Of a stretch of DNA of 40,730 bases, positions 33,910 to 40,730 are shown piece by piece. Source of the DNA: Aquabacterium sp. GTDB lineage: Bacteria > Pseudomonadota > Gammaproteobacteria > Burkholderiales > Burkholderiaceae_C. The stretch is from the NCBI RefSeq assembly GCF_021768455.1, contig NZ_JAIZVX010000016.1:1-40730 (forward strand), given 5' to 3'. The translations under genes were made by a program, and so were the position numbers. The notes beneath the pieces were generated by a model that was given only the letters and a program-made list of their open reading frames with translations, made no database searches and was not told the origin of the DNA. Position 1 is the first letter of the stretch; each line of letters opens with the position of its first letter.

Positions 33910-35493
33910 TCAGGCCGCGGCTTCAGAGGTGTAGGCGCCTTGACGGATCGAGGCGTCGCCGCGGGCCTGGTGCACGATCTGACCGCTGGCGATGCGGTTG
34001 CAGTAATCGGCAAACCAGCTGAGGGCGGCCTTCTCGATGAACTCGTGGGCGTAGGCGTCGATGGGCTCGATGCCAGCGGCCTTGAGCTCGTCACGCGGGC
34101 AGGCACCGATCTTGGCGACCAGCACGGCATGGCAGTCGTTGATTGCCCGCACGATGGACGGCAGTTGCTCGTCTTCTCCGTAGCCACCCTGGCAGTAAAG
34201 GTCGACACGGCGGTGGCCCACGAACAGCGCTTCGGCGGCCGAGACCTCGAAGATCTGGAACTCGGTGGCGTGACCGAAGTGCTGGTTCACACGGCCATGG
34301 CCTTCGGTGGCCACGGCGACCAGCACTTTCATGTTCGGGTCGACCTCGGGCATCGACGCCTTGGCGCTTTCCAGTGCCTCGACCTTGGCCGCATGCTGAG
34401 ACTGGCGCTCCAGCTCGACCTTGTCCTGGTAGGTCTTGCGCTTGTCCAGGTCGTAGACGATTTCCATCTCTTCGATCTTGTCGAGCGTGAACTCTTCGGA
34501 ACGGTCTTCACCCAGCAGGCCGACGGCATCGGCGCGGCACTGACGGCAGTGGCGCATCAGGTTGGCGCCGCCCATGCAGGCGTCCTGCACGGCCTTGAGT
34601 TCCTGAGCGGTGGGGCCACGCTGGCCGGTCAGACCAAACACCGTGCCGTGCTCGGCTTCCGAGATCAGCGGCATGATGTTGTGAAGGAAGGCACCGCGCT
34701 TCTTGACCTCGCGGTTCACCTCGATCAGGTGCTCGTCATTGATCCCGGGGATCAGCACAGAGTTGATCTTGGTGAGCACGCCTCGGGCGGTCAGCATTTC
34801 CAGGCCCTTCATCTGCTGCTCATGCAGGATGCGGGCGGCCTCGATGCCGGTCACGCGCTTGTGGTCCCAGAAGATCCAGGGATAGATCTTGGCGCCCACT
34901 TCCGGATCCACCATGTTGATGGTGATCGTGACGTGGTCGATGTTGTACTTGCAGATCTCGTCGACCAGGGCCGGCAGGGCCAGGCCGTTGGTGGACAGGC
35001 ACAGCTTGATGTCCGGTGCGCTTTCCTGAAGCATGCGGAAGGTGTCGAAGGTCTTCTTCGGGTTGGCGAGCGAATCACCAGGACCGGCCACACCCAGCAC
35101 CGTCATCTGCGGGATCTCGCTGGCCACGGCCAGCACCTTCTTCACGGCCTGTTCGGGCGTGAGCTTCTGCGACACCACACCGGGCCGCGACTCGTTGGAG
35201 CAGTCGTACTTGCGGTTGCAGTAGTTGCACTGGATGTTGCAGGCCGGGGCCACGGCCACGTGCATGCGGGCGTAGTGGTGATGGGCTTCTTCGGAGTAGC
35301 AGGGGTGGTTCTTCACCTTGTCCCAGATCTCCTGTGGCATGTCGTCCGGGCCCCCGGAGGTGCCGCAGCTGGCTTTGCCTTCGCCGCCTGAAGTCCCGCA
35401 GCCACTGTGGCTGGCAGGGTCGGGTGCAGCCCCCAAGGGCTTGATTTGGCCGATGCCGATGAAGGCCGTCGGTGCAAGTGTTGAAGCGTCCAT
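33910..35493 (-). CDS. nifB: NifB radical SAM FeMo-co core synthase
   Basis: Makes NifB-co, the 8Fe core of FeMo-co. The 527-residue protein has the radical SAM motif C85-x3-C89-x2-C92 ([16 protein letters not shown]), the other nif-specific cysteines, and a C-terminal NifX-like domain ([30 protein letters not shown], from about residue 388). The N-terminal 50 residues carry two CGTSGG repeats, which are unusual. The ATG at 35493 has GGGGGA 6 bp upstream; an upstream in-frame start would precede the promoter elements. First gene of a long run that includes fdxN, iscA and nifS. Confidence 0.96.
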   Translation of the reverse strand: MDASTLAPTAFIGIGQIKPLGAAPDPASHSGCGTSGGEGKASCGTSGGPDDMPQEIWDKVKNHPCYSEEAHHHYARMHVAVAPACNIQCNYCNRKYDCSNESRPGVVSQKLTPEQAVKKVLAVASEIPQMTVLGVAGPGDSLANPKKTFDTFRMLQESAPDIKLCLSTNGLALPALVDEICKYNIDHVTITINMVDPEVGAKIYPWIFWDHKRVTGIEAARILHEQQMKGLEMLTARGVLTKINSVLIPGINDEHLIEVNREVKKRGAFLHNIMPLISEAEHGTVFGLTGQRGPTAQELKAVQDACMGGANLMRHCRQCRADAVGLLGEDRSEEFTLDKIEEMEIVYDLDKRKTYQDKVELERQSQHAAKVEALESAKASMPEVDPNMKVLVAVATEGHGRVNQHFGHATEFQIFEVSAAEALFVGHRRVDLYCQGGYGEDEQLPSIVRAINDCHAVLVAKIGACPRDELKAAGIEPIDAYAHEFIEKAALSWFADYCNRIASGQIVHQARGDASIRQGAYTSEAAA

Positions 35494-35538
35494 TCGATTC
35501 CCCCGGCTATGGGCACGATGCCCAGACGAGAGCCGCTT

Positions 35539-35554
35539 TGCCATTTCCGTGCCA
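35539..35554 (-). promoter_or_regulatory. Sigma-54 promoter of nifB
   Basis: The minus strand reads TGGCACGGAAATGGCA with GG-N10-GC spacing. It lies 46 bp before the nifB ATG. Confidence 0.85.
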
Positions 35555-35571
35555 CATTTTTGAGCGTTCAA

Positions 35572-35584
35572 AATCAAGCACTTA
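35572..35584. promoter_or_regulatory. IHF site upstream of nifB
   Basis: AATCAAGCACTTA on the plus strand, identical to the 13 bases upstream of nifE and again 18 bp from the sigma-54 element. Confidence 0.7.
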
Positions 35585-35649
35585 GCGATTGATCTGGCGC
35601 AAGGTCAGGCAGGCTTGGCAGCTTTGACACAGCCCTTGTCGGCCAAGGC

Positions 35650-35665
35650 TGTCAGGGTTCTGACA
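35650..35665. promoter_or_regulatory. NifA binding site (UAS) upstream of nifB and nifQ
   Basis: TGTCAGGGTTCTGACA is an exact TGT-N10-ACA site with added symmetry. It lies about 100 bp upstream of the nifB -24 element and about 87 bp upstream of a possible nifQ promoter. Related TGACA and TGTCA half-sites flank it. Confidence 0.85.
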
Positions 35666-35751
35666 AAGCTGACAGCGCGGGCGATGGCCCTTGTCGCGAT
35701 GGCCAGAAGGCATGCTGGGTTGCTGGTCTCACCGCGCAGGCAAAGGCCCGA

Positions 35752-35767
35752 TGGCATGGGACTTGTA
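35752..35767 (+). promoter_or_regulatory. Weak candidate sigma-54 promoter of nifQ
   Basis: TGGCATGGGACTTGTA fits the -24 box and TTG at -12, but GT replaces the GC. It lies 51 bp before the nifQ ATG. The 324-bp gap between nifB and nifQ holds this, the NifA site, the IHF site and the nifB promoter, and no gene. Confidence 0.4.
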
Positions 35768-35817
35768 TGGACAGGCCGCATCGGCCCTTCCTGGCCGCTT
35801 CTGCGCGAGGTGTGGCA

Positions 35818-36177
35818 ATGAACGATCAACTGCCCGTCAACGTCCTGCTGGCCGAGGAGATCGCCGACGTGGCCGCCCTGCTCACGGAGCACGCCGCGGA
35901 TGACAGCCCCGAGACGCAGGCGCTGATCTGGCGCATCGCCGAATCCAGCATGGGCCCGAACCACCTCTGGCAAGACCTGGCCCTGCCCGACCGGGCCGCC
36001 CTGGGCGAGCTGATGCAGCGTCATTTCCCCGCCCTGAAGGCCCGCAACAGCAAGCAGATGCGCTGGAAGAAGTTCCTCTACCGCGAGATCTGCGCCAAGG
36101 CCGACGTGCTGATCTGCAAGTCACCGCATTGCGAGGCTTGCGACGAGGTGCACGTGTGCTTCGCGCCGGAGGAATGA
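35818..36177 (+). CDS. nifQ: Short NifQ (molybdenum donor for FeMo-co)
   Basis: A 119-residue protein matching the C-terminal two-thirds of NifQ. The metal motif C100-x4-C105-x2-C108-x5-C114 (CKSPHCEACDEVHVC) is exact, and the preceding GPNHLWQDLALPDRAALGELMQRHFPALKARNSKQMRWKKFLYRE region is typical of the family (key parts HLW-DL-LPDR and MRWKKFLYRE). Usual NifQ is 160-190 residues, so the N-terminal part is missing. GAGGTG lies 6 bp before the ATG, and no upstream frame supplies the missing part. NifQ carries a Mo-Fe-S cluster to NifEN. Divergent from nifB, convergent with nifA. Confidence 0.88.
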   Translation: MNDQLPVNVLLAEEIADVAALLTEHAADDSPETQALIWRIAESSMGPNHLWQDLALPDRAALGELMQRHFPALKARNSKQMRWKKFLYREICAKADVLICKSPHCEACDEVHVCFAPEE

Positions 36178-36194
36178 CGCCCATCGAAACCCCC

Positions 36195-36227
36195 AAAAAA
36201 ATGGGTGGCTCATCGACTGAGCCACCC
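36195..36227 (-). terminator. Terminator after nifA
   Basis: GGGTGGCTCA and TGAGCCACCC form a perfect 10-bp stem with a 5-base loop, followed on the minus strand by seven T residues. It lies 33 bp after the nifA stop and may also slow nifQ transcripts. Confidence 0.93.
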
Positions 36228-36259
36228 TCCTCCTTGCACTGCACCGCGATGACAGCGTT

Positions 36260-37945
36260 TCAGAACTTGCGGACCTCGATGTCGTACTTCTGCAAGGCAT
36301 AGCCCATCTGGCGGGGCGTGATGTTGAGCAGGCGTGCCGCCTTGGCCTGCACCCAGCCGCAGCGCTCCATGGCCCACACCAGGCGCTCACGTTCGCCATC
36401 AGGCTTGTCGTCGTGGCGTTCACCCTGCGGGGCGTGCACAGGCTGCCCAGGTCCCCCCACCGCGGCGTAGTCCCCATCCGCCATGCCGTGGGTCTCGCGG
36501 GGACGGCCCGGCACCTCGGCGATGGGAATGTGGATGGGCTTGCCTGTCATGGGCCGCACGGCGTCGTCGCGCTCGATGTGGTGCAGCACCTGGGTCAGGC
36601 AGCGGTTGTCGTGGCAGGGGAAGCTCAGGTCACTGAGCTCTTCGCCCATGGCCATGGTGGCGGTGCGCTCAACGCAGTTCTCGAGCTCGCGCACATTGCC
36701 CGGCCAGTAGCAGCTGGTCAGCACCTTCATGGCCTTCGGGCCCACGCGCACCTTGCGGCCGTTCTCGCGGTTGAAGCGCTGCATGAAGTGCTCGACCATC
36801 AGCGGGATGTCTTCGCGGCGCTCGCGCAGTGGCGGCAGGAAGATGCTGACCACGTTGATGCGGTAGTACAGGTCGGCGCGGAACTCGCCTGCGGCCACCA
36901 TCTTCTCCAGGCTGCGGTTGGTGGCCAGGATCAGGCGCACATCGACCTTGATGGGGTGGGTGCCCCCCACGCGTTCGAACTCCTTTTCCTGCAGCACGCG
37001 CAGCAGCTTGGCCTGGAAGGAAGGCGAAATGTCGCCGATCTCGTCGAGGAAGAGCGTGCCACCGTGGGCCAGTTCAAAGCGCCCCTTGCGCATGCCGACC
37101 GCGCCGGTGAACGCCCCCTTCTCATGACCGAAGAGTTCGGATTCGAGCAGGGACTCGGTGAGCGCCGCACAGTTCACACGGATGAAGGGCTGGTCTTGAC
37201 GCGGCGAGAGGTTGTGCACGGCCCGCGCGATCACTTCCTTGCCGGTGCCGCTTTCTCCGCGCAGCAGCACGGTGGTGCGGGCCGGCGCCACCTGATGGAC
37301 CTCGGAAAACACCTCCTGCATGCGCGAGGACTGGCCAATGGCCGTGTCGAGCTTGTAGGTGGGCTTGAGGGCCTTGGACAGGCGGCGAGACTCGTCATTG
37401 AAGCGCTCGTGTTCGGCCTGCACACTGCGGTGCAGCAGCAGGTTCTGCCCCATGAGGCTGGCCACCATGGAGAGCAGACGGGCGTCTTCATCGAACACGG
37501 GCGAGCGCTCCCCCACAGCACGGTCCATGGTGAGCACGCCCAGGGTGCGGCGATCGGCCTTGATCGGCGTGGCGATGTAGGCGATGGGCGAGTCGCCCAT
37601 CTGGTCGGCCGCGCCCGTTCGATTGAGGAAAAGCGGCTCCTGCGCGATGTCGGGCACGACCATGGGGATGCCGCTGGCGAACACGCGACCGACGATGCCC
37701 TCGCCAACCGCAAACTCCAGTCGCCGCGTTTCTTCGCGCGAAAGGCCCACGGCACACAGGCCGCACAGCACGCCATCGTCGGTGTTGAGCACGACCGCGC
37801 TGCGTCGCCAGCCCATCATCGAGACCATCACATTGAGGGCCTCACGGAATGTCTTGTGGATGTCGAGCGACGAACCCAGGATCTTGCTGACCTGGTACAT
37901 CGTCATCAGCTCGATGCTTGCTCGTTCGTGGTGCGCACTGACCAT
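36260..37945 (-). CDS. nifA: Nif-specific transcriptional activator NifA
   Basis: Sigma-54 activator of nif promoters, 561 residues. From the N-terminus: a GAF domain (about 20-170), an AAA+ domain with Walker A GESGTGKE (230-237), the sigma-54 contact loop GAFTGA (277-282) and Walker [11 protein letters not shown], and a C-terminal Fis-type helix-turn-helix (about 518-561). The cysteines C412, C424, C444 and C449 have the exact C-x11-C-x19-C-x4-C spacing of oxygen-sensitive NifA proteins. The linker after them is long and Pro/His-rich. No nifL is seen in the window, which agrees with direct oxygen sensing. A terminator follows; two inverted repeats lie upstream. Confidence 0.96.
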   Translation of the reverse strand: MVSAHHERASIELMTMYQVSKILGSSLDIHKTFREALNVMVSMMGWRRSAVVLNTDDGVLCGLCAVGLSREETRRLEFAVGEGIVGRVFASGIPMVVPDIAQEPLFLNRTGAADQMGDSPIAYIATPIKADRRTLGVLTMDRAVGERSPVFDEDARLLSMVASLMGQNLLLHRSVQAEHERFNDESRRLSKALKPTYKLDTAIGQSSRMQEVFSEVHQVAPARTTVLLRGESGTGKEVIARAVHNLSPRQDQPFIRVNCAALTESLLESELFGHEKGAFTGAVGMRKGRFELAHGGTLFLDEIGDISPSFQAKLLRVLQEKEFERVGGTHPIKVDVRLILATNRSLEKMVAAGEFRADLYYRINVVSIFLPPLRERREDIPLMVEHFMQRFNRENGRKVRVGPKAMKVLTSCYWPGNVRELENCVERTATMAMGEELSDLSFPCHDNRCLTQVLHHIERDDAVRPMTGKPIHIPIAEVPGRPRETHGMADGDYAAVGGPGQPVHAPQGERHDDKPDGERERLVWAMERCGWVQAKAARLLNITPRQMGYALQKYDIEVRKF

Positions 37946-38111
37946 GGCCTGTCACCCCTGCTGTTGCATTCAGGCAGCCCCACACCCCTGTGCTCCCCGC
38001 TTTGGTTCAGCTTGTGGCTGCTCGCGGTGCACAAGGCCCGGGGAAGGGCTGTACCGCAGAGGGGGCAGCAAAAAACAAGCCCATGAGCCGCATTCGCGTC
38101 CGGAAACATGT

Positions 38112-38125
38112 CAGTCAGATGACTG
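38112..38125. repeat. Inverted repeat upstream of nifA (a)
   Basis: CAGTC-AGAT-GACTG lies about 170 bp before the nifA ATG. A small operator-like dyad of unknown use. Confidence 0.4.
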
Positions 38126-38136
38126 TGCGACGCTTC

Positions 38137-38154
38137 GTTTGACAAATGTCAAAC
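38137..38154. repeat. Inverted repeat upstream of nifA (b)
   Basis: GTTTGACA-AA-TGTCAAAC is a perfect 8-bp dyad about 195 bp upstream of nifA. The minus strand holds a TTGACA, so it might overlap a -35 box, but no clear -10 box follows. The 243-bp gap between nifA and the kinase gene contains no gene. Confidence 0.5.
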
Positions 38155-38188
38155 CGCCTCCTCTGCCGCCTTGACGGACAACCCAGCC

Positions 38189-40543
38189 TCAGGCGGGAAG
38201 GGCCTGCGGATGCCCCCACTTCGCCACGATTCGCACCAGCAGGGCATGGTCAACGGGCTTGGTGATGAAGTCGTCCATGCCCGCATCCAGTGCCGCTTGC
38301 CGATCCCTGGCCATGGCATGGGCCGTCATGGCGATCACGGGCAGGCTCGACCAGGTCTGGTGCGCCCGGATGCGGCGTGTGGCCTCGTGGCCGTCCATCA
38401 CCGGCATCTGGATGTCCATGAGTACCACGTCCACCGGCTGCACGGCAAGCTTTTGCAAAGCCACGGCCCCGTTGTCGGCCACGATGACCTCGGCGCCAGC
38501 CAGGCCCAGCATTTCGCTGGCCACCTGCTGGTTGAGCGCGTTGTCTTCCACCAGCAGCACACGCAGCCCCTGCAAGGGCGAAGTACCGGCGGGAGGAGGG
38601 ACCACGACGGCCGCACGCGGCTCGGCTTGCGGCGCATCCGGGAGGGCGGTCGGCAGGCGACGCGTCGATTCAAGGGACAGGTCAAGGGGCAGATCGAGCA
38701 CCACCTCGAAGCGACTGCCCTGCCCCACCTCGCTGCGGACACCCAGCTGCCCGCCCATCAGGCGCACAAGCTGGCGACAAATGGCCAGCCCCAGGCCGGT
38801 GCCGCCGTGGCGTCGCGTGCTGGAGGCGTCGACCTGCGTGAACGGCTCGAAGAGCTGCGACTGGGCCGCCAGGCTGATGCCGGGCCCCGTGTCTGACACA
38901 GCCAAGCACAGGCGCCCCAGACCCGCTGCAGCCCCTGGCAGGCACCGTGCCTGCAGCACCACCTCGCCCTGTTCGGTGAACTTCACGGCATTGGCCGCCA
39001 GGTTGACCAGAACCTGACGCAGCCGCATGGCATCACCTCGCCAGGCCGTGGGGAGGTCGGACGGCACGTCCAGCCGAAAGTGCAGGCCCTTGGCCTTCGC
39101 CTGGGCGGCCAGCAGGTCCATGACCTCCTGCAGCACGGCGGGCAGCGAAAACGGCTGGTTCGCCAGGCTGAGTTTGCCCGCGTCCACGGCGGAGAAATCC
39201 AGCACATCGTCCACGATGCCCAACAGGGACAGGGACGCCTGCAGCGTCTTCTCGAGGTAGTCGCGCTGAACAGGGTTCAGGGGCGTGCGCAGGGCCAGCT
39301 CGGTCAGGCCGATGATCGCGTTCATGGGCGTGCGCACCTCGTGGCTGACGTTGGCCAGAAAGGCGCCCCGTGCGCGCGAGGTCTCGAGGGCGGCCTCCCG
39401 CGCGTCGATCAAGGCGCGCTCGGTCTCGCGCCGCTGGCTGAGGTCCCGCAGCACAATCTGGATCCGCCCGGGCTGACCGGCGACCACCGTCTGGATGCGC
39501 GACAGGCTGGCCTCGACGGGCAGCGTGCGGCCATCCAGGCAGCGCAAGGCCATCTCGACCGACAGCAGGCGCCCCCCTTGCGCGTCCAGACGGCGTACCA
39601 GGGAGGGCCATTCGGGCGACTGCAGCCAGGCGCCTCCGCAGCCCTGCAGCGCCTCCGGCCCCTGGCCTGCCGCCACCATGCCCACCCAGGCCGGATTCGC
39701 CAGGCAGATGTGGCCGGCTTCGTCGAGCAGGCCCGCGCCATCGGCCATCTGGTAAAGCACATCGTCCAGCAATTGCTGCTGCCGGGCCAGCAGGCTGTCG
39801 AGCCGGTCGCGCTGCGACAGCAGTTCAGCGGCGGCCTGTTCCCGGTGCAGCAACTGACCCTGCAGGGCCGCCTGCAAGGCGGTGATGCCGCGTGCCAGAC
39901 GATGCAGCTCGTTCTCGGGGCCCAGGGCGGGCTGGGGCGCTGGCTGGCCAAGGGCGCCCGCGCCCAGGCCCGTCACATGGGCAGAAAGCGCCTCGACGGG
40001 CTCGGTCACCCGCCGCTTGACCAACCAGAACACCAGCGCGGCCATGAGCAACAACTGCGGCACCATCAACAGGACGAAGTAACGCACCTGGGCCATGACC
40101 TGCTCGCGCAACAGCCCTTCGTCCAGGGTGATGCGCCAGTGCGCCACGACCTGCCTGCCATCCGGGCTCATGAGGGGCACACTGACCATCCCTCCTGGCG
40201 AAAGGAGCCCCTGAGACACCCCCGCCATGGGGGCCGCCGCCCCCTTGCGGTAATGCTGCGCCAGACCCGAGCCCTCCACCTCGGCAGACTGCACCACCGG
40301 GAAATGCTTCAGACCGTCGAGCTGGGCGGCCAGTGCCTCGTCGTCCAGGGCCCAGGCTGCCTGGGCCAGACCATGTCGGTAGGCTGCCACCACCGCTGCG
40401 AGCTCCTGTTGCTGTTGCGCCGTCTCGCGTCCATGGCTGATGCGCGCCGCGATGAAGCCGCCCAGCAGCGAAAACACGAGGCTGAAGCCCACCACCCGCC
40501 AAAGGAGGTGACGAGACAAGGTGTCTCGGTTCGCGTCGCTCAC
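38189..40543 (-). CDS. Hybrid sensor histidine kinase/response regulator
   Basis: A 784-residue membrane sensor. Two membrane helices (about residues 14-34 and 155-175) flank a periplasmic domain of some 115 residues; then HAMP (EPVEALSAHVTGLGAG), a PAS-like domain (about 255-370), a HisKA domain with H401 (FLANVSHEVRTPMNAIIG), an ATPase domain (VSDTGPGISLA and GGTGLGLAI) and a receiver domain with D710 (VLMDIQMPVMDG). There is no HPt domain, so a separate partner is needed. The GTG at 40543 overlaps the preceding gene's stop by 4 bp. The layout with an upstream binding protein recalls TorT-TorS. Its signal and its link to nif are unknown. Confidence 0.9.
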   Translation of the reverse strand: MSDANRDTLSRHLLWRVVGFSLVFSLLGGFIAARISHGRETAQQQQELAAVVAAYRHGLAQAAWALDDEALAAQLDGLKHFPVVQSAEVEGSGLAQHYRKGAAAPMAGVSQGLLSPGGMVSVPLMSPDGRQVVAHWRITLDEGLLREQVMAQVRYFVLLMVPQLLLMAALVFWLVKRRVTEPVEALSAHVTGLGAGALGQPAPQPALGPENELHRLARGITALQAALQGQLLHREQAAAELLSQRDRLDSLLARQQQLLDDVLYQMADGAGLLDEAGHICLANPAWVGMVAAGQGPEALQGCGGAWLQSPEWPSLVRRLDAQGGRLLSVEMALRCLDGRTLPVEASLSRIQTVVAGQPGRIQIVLRDLSQRRETERALIDAREAALETSRARGAFLANVSHEVRTPMNAIIGLTELALRTPLNPVQRDYLEKTLQASLSLLGIVDDVLDFSAVDAGKLSLANQPFSLPAVLQEVMDLLAAQAKAKGLHFRLDVPSDLPTAWRGDAMRLRQVLVNLAANAVKFTEQGEVVLQARCLPGAAAGLGRLCLAVSDTGPGISLAAQSQLFEPFTQVDASSTRRHGGTGLGLAICRQLVRLMGGQLGVRSEVGQGSRFEVVLDLPLDLSLESTRRLPTALPDAPQAEPRAAVVVPPPAGTSPLQGLRVLLVEDNALNQQVASEMLGLAGAEVIVADNGAVALQKLAVQPVDVVLMDIQMPVMDGHEATRRIRAHQTWSSLPVIAMTAHAMARDRQAALDAGMDDFITKPVDHALLVRIVAKWGHPQALPA

Positions 40544-40730
40544 GGTGAGGGGCCTCTCGGGGTGTGCAACGTGGCGCCCGTGAGCACCAGCACGTCGCTG
40601 CGCTCGCCGGCGGCCAGGCGCTTCATGGTGAGGTAGGCCTGGCGGCCCATTTCGTGGAAGTCGATGGCGGCGATCCCGCCGATGAGCCCCTCATCGAGCA
40701 GCGCCTGCTGCGGCGCCGACACCTGCCCTG
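40540..40730 (-). CDS. Periplasmic binding protein, C-terminal part (partial)
   Basis: The last 60 residues or so of a protein that continues beyond the right edge. The sequence (LLDEGLIGGIAAIDFHEMGRQAYLTMKRLAAGE, then VLVLTGATLHTP) has the ending seen in type I periplasmic binding proteins of the ABC-sugar group. Its stop overlaps the kinase GTG, so it probably makes the ligand-binding partner of the kinase. The family call is an inference from a short piece. Confidence 0.6.
   Translation of the reverse strand, partial: GQVSAPQQALLDEGLIGGIAAIDFHEMGRQAYLTMKRLAAGERSDVLVLTGATLHTPRGPSP

Overview
The window is a high-GC, densely packed nitrogen-fixation island of the kind found in diazotrophic betaproteobacteria (Burkholderiales; the Leptothrix/Ideonella/Azohydromonas neighbourhood is my guess from gene content and codon bias, not from any search). 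Nearly all nif genes are on the minus strand, so they read from right to left.

Layout. 1-2629 (minus): molybdate supply and sensing, with partial modC, then modB, modA and modE. 2731-2943 (plus): a small molbindin (mop) divergent from modE, with a candidate ModE box between them. 2957-3367: a small unknown gene. 3435-7840: the cofactor-assembly operon nifE-nifN-nifX-(nifX-associated DUF269 gene)-(DUF683 gene)-fdxB, with a sigma-54 promoter before nifE and a terminator after fdxB. 8002-15781: a cyanophycin module (cphA, a second synthetase-like cphA', and a divergent pair encoding an ABC exporter-type protein and a DUF1854 protein). 15825-17655: four genes including a YkgJ-type Cys-cluster protein and an 81-residue eight-cysteine protein. 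17796-21938: nifHDK with intergenic hairpins and a terminator after nifK. 22369-22977 (plus): an unknown gene with its own sigma-54 promoter, divergent from nifH. 23213-26322 (plus): two tandem secreted paralogues, a membrane-anchored protein and a hemerythrin. 26375-35493 (minus): nifB-fdxN-iscA-(TPR-like)-(LRV Fe-S protein)-nifZ-nifZ2-(DUF3024-like)-nifS-nifT-(small gene)-(DegT-like)-(SIR2-like)-[2Fe-2S] ferredoxin. 35818-36177 (plus): a short nifQ. 36260-37945 (minus): nifA. 38189-40730 (minus): a hybrid histidine kinase and the end of a periplasmic binding protein.

How it fits together. ModABC imports molybdate; ModE and Mop sense and store it; NifQ, NifB, NifEN, NifX and their partners build FeMo-co; NifS, IscA and the ferredoxins supply sulfur, clusters and electrons; NifHDK is the enzyme. 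NifA carries the exact cysteine spacing of the oxygen-sensitive class, and no nifL is seen. The cyanophycin genes would store newly fixed nitrogen as an Asp/Arg polymer. No nifV, nifU, nifW, nifM or draTG is seen here; they may lie outside.

The most notable regulatory signal is a common promoter layout: at nifE, nifH and nifB a consensus IHF site lies exactly 18 bp from the sigma-54 element, and nifH and nifB also have an exact NifA site (TGT-N10-ACA). The nifH NifA site sits between nifH and the divergent unknown gene at 22369, which makes that gene a strong candidate for an undescribed member of the NifA regulon. Other unusual items are the CphA' protein with a ruined second ATP site, the DegT-fold protein lacking the PLP lysine beside a SIR2-like protein, and a His-rich tail on NifE. 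No tRNA, rRNA, CRISPR array or insertion sequence was recognised.
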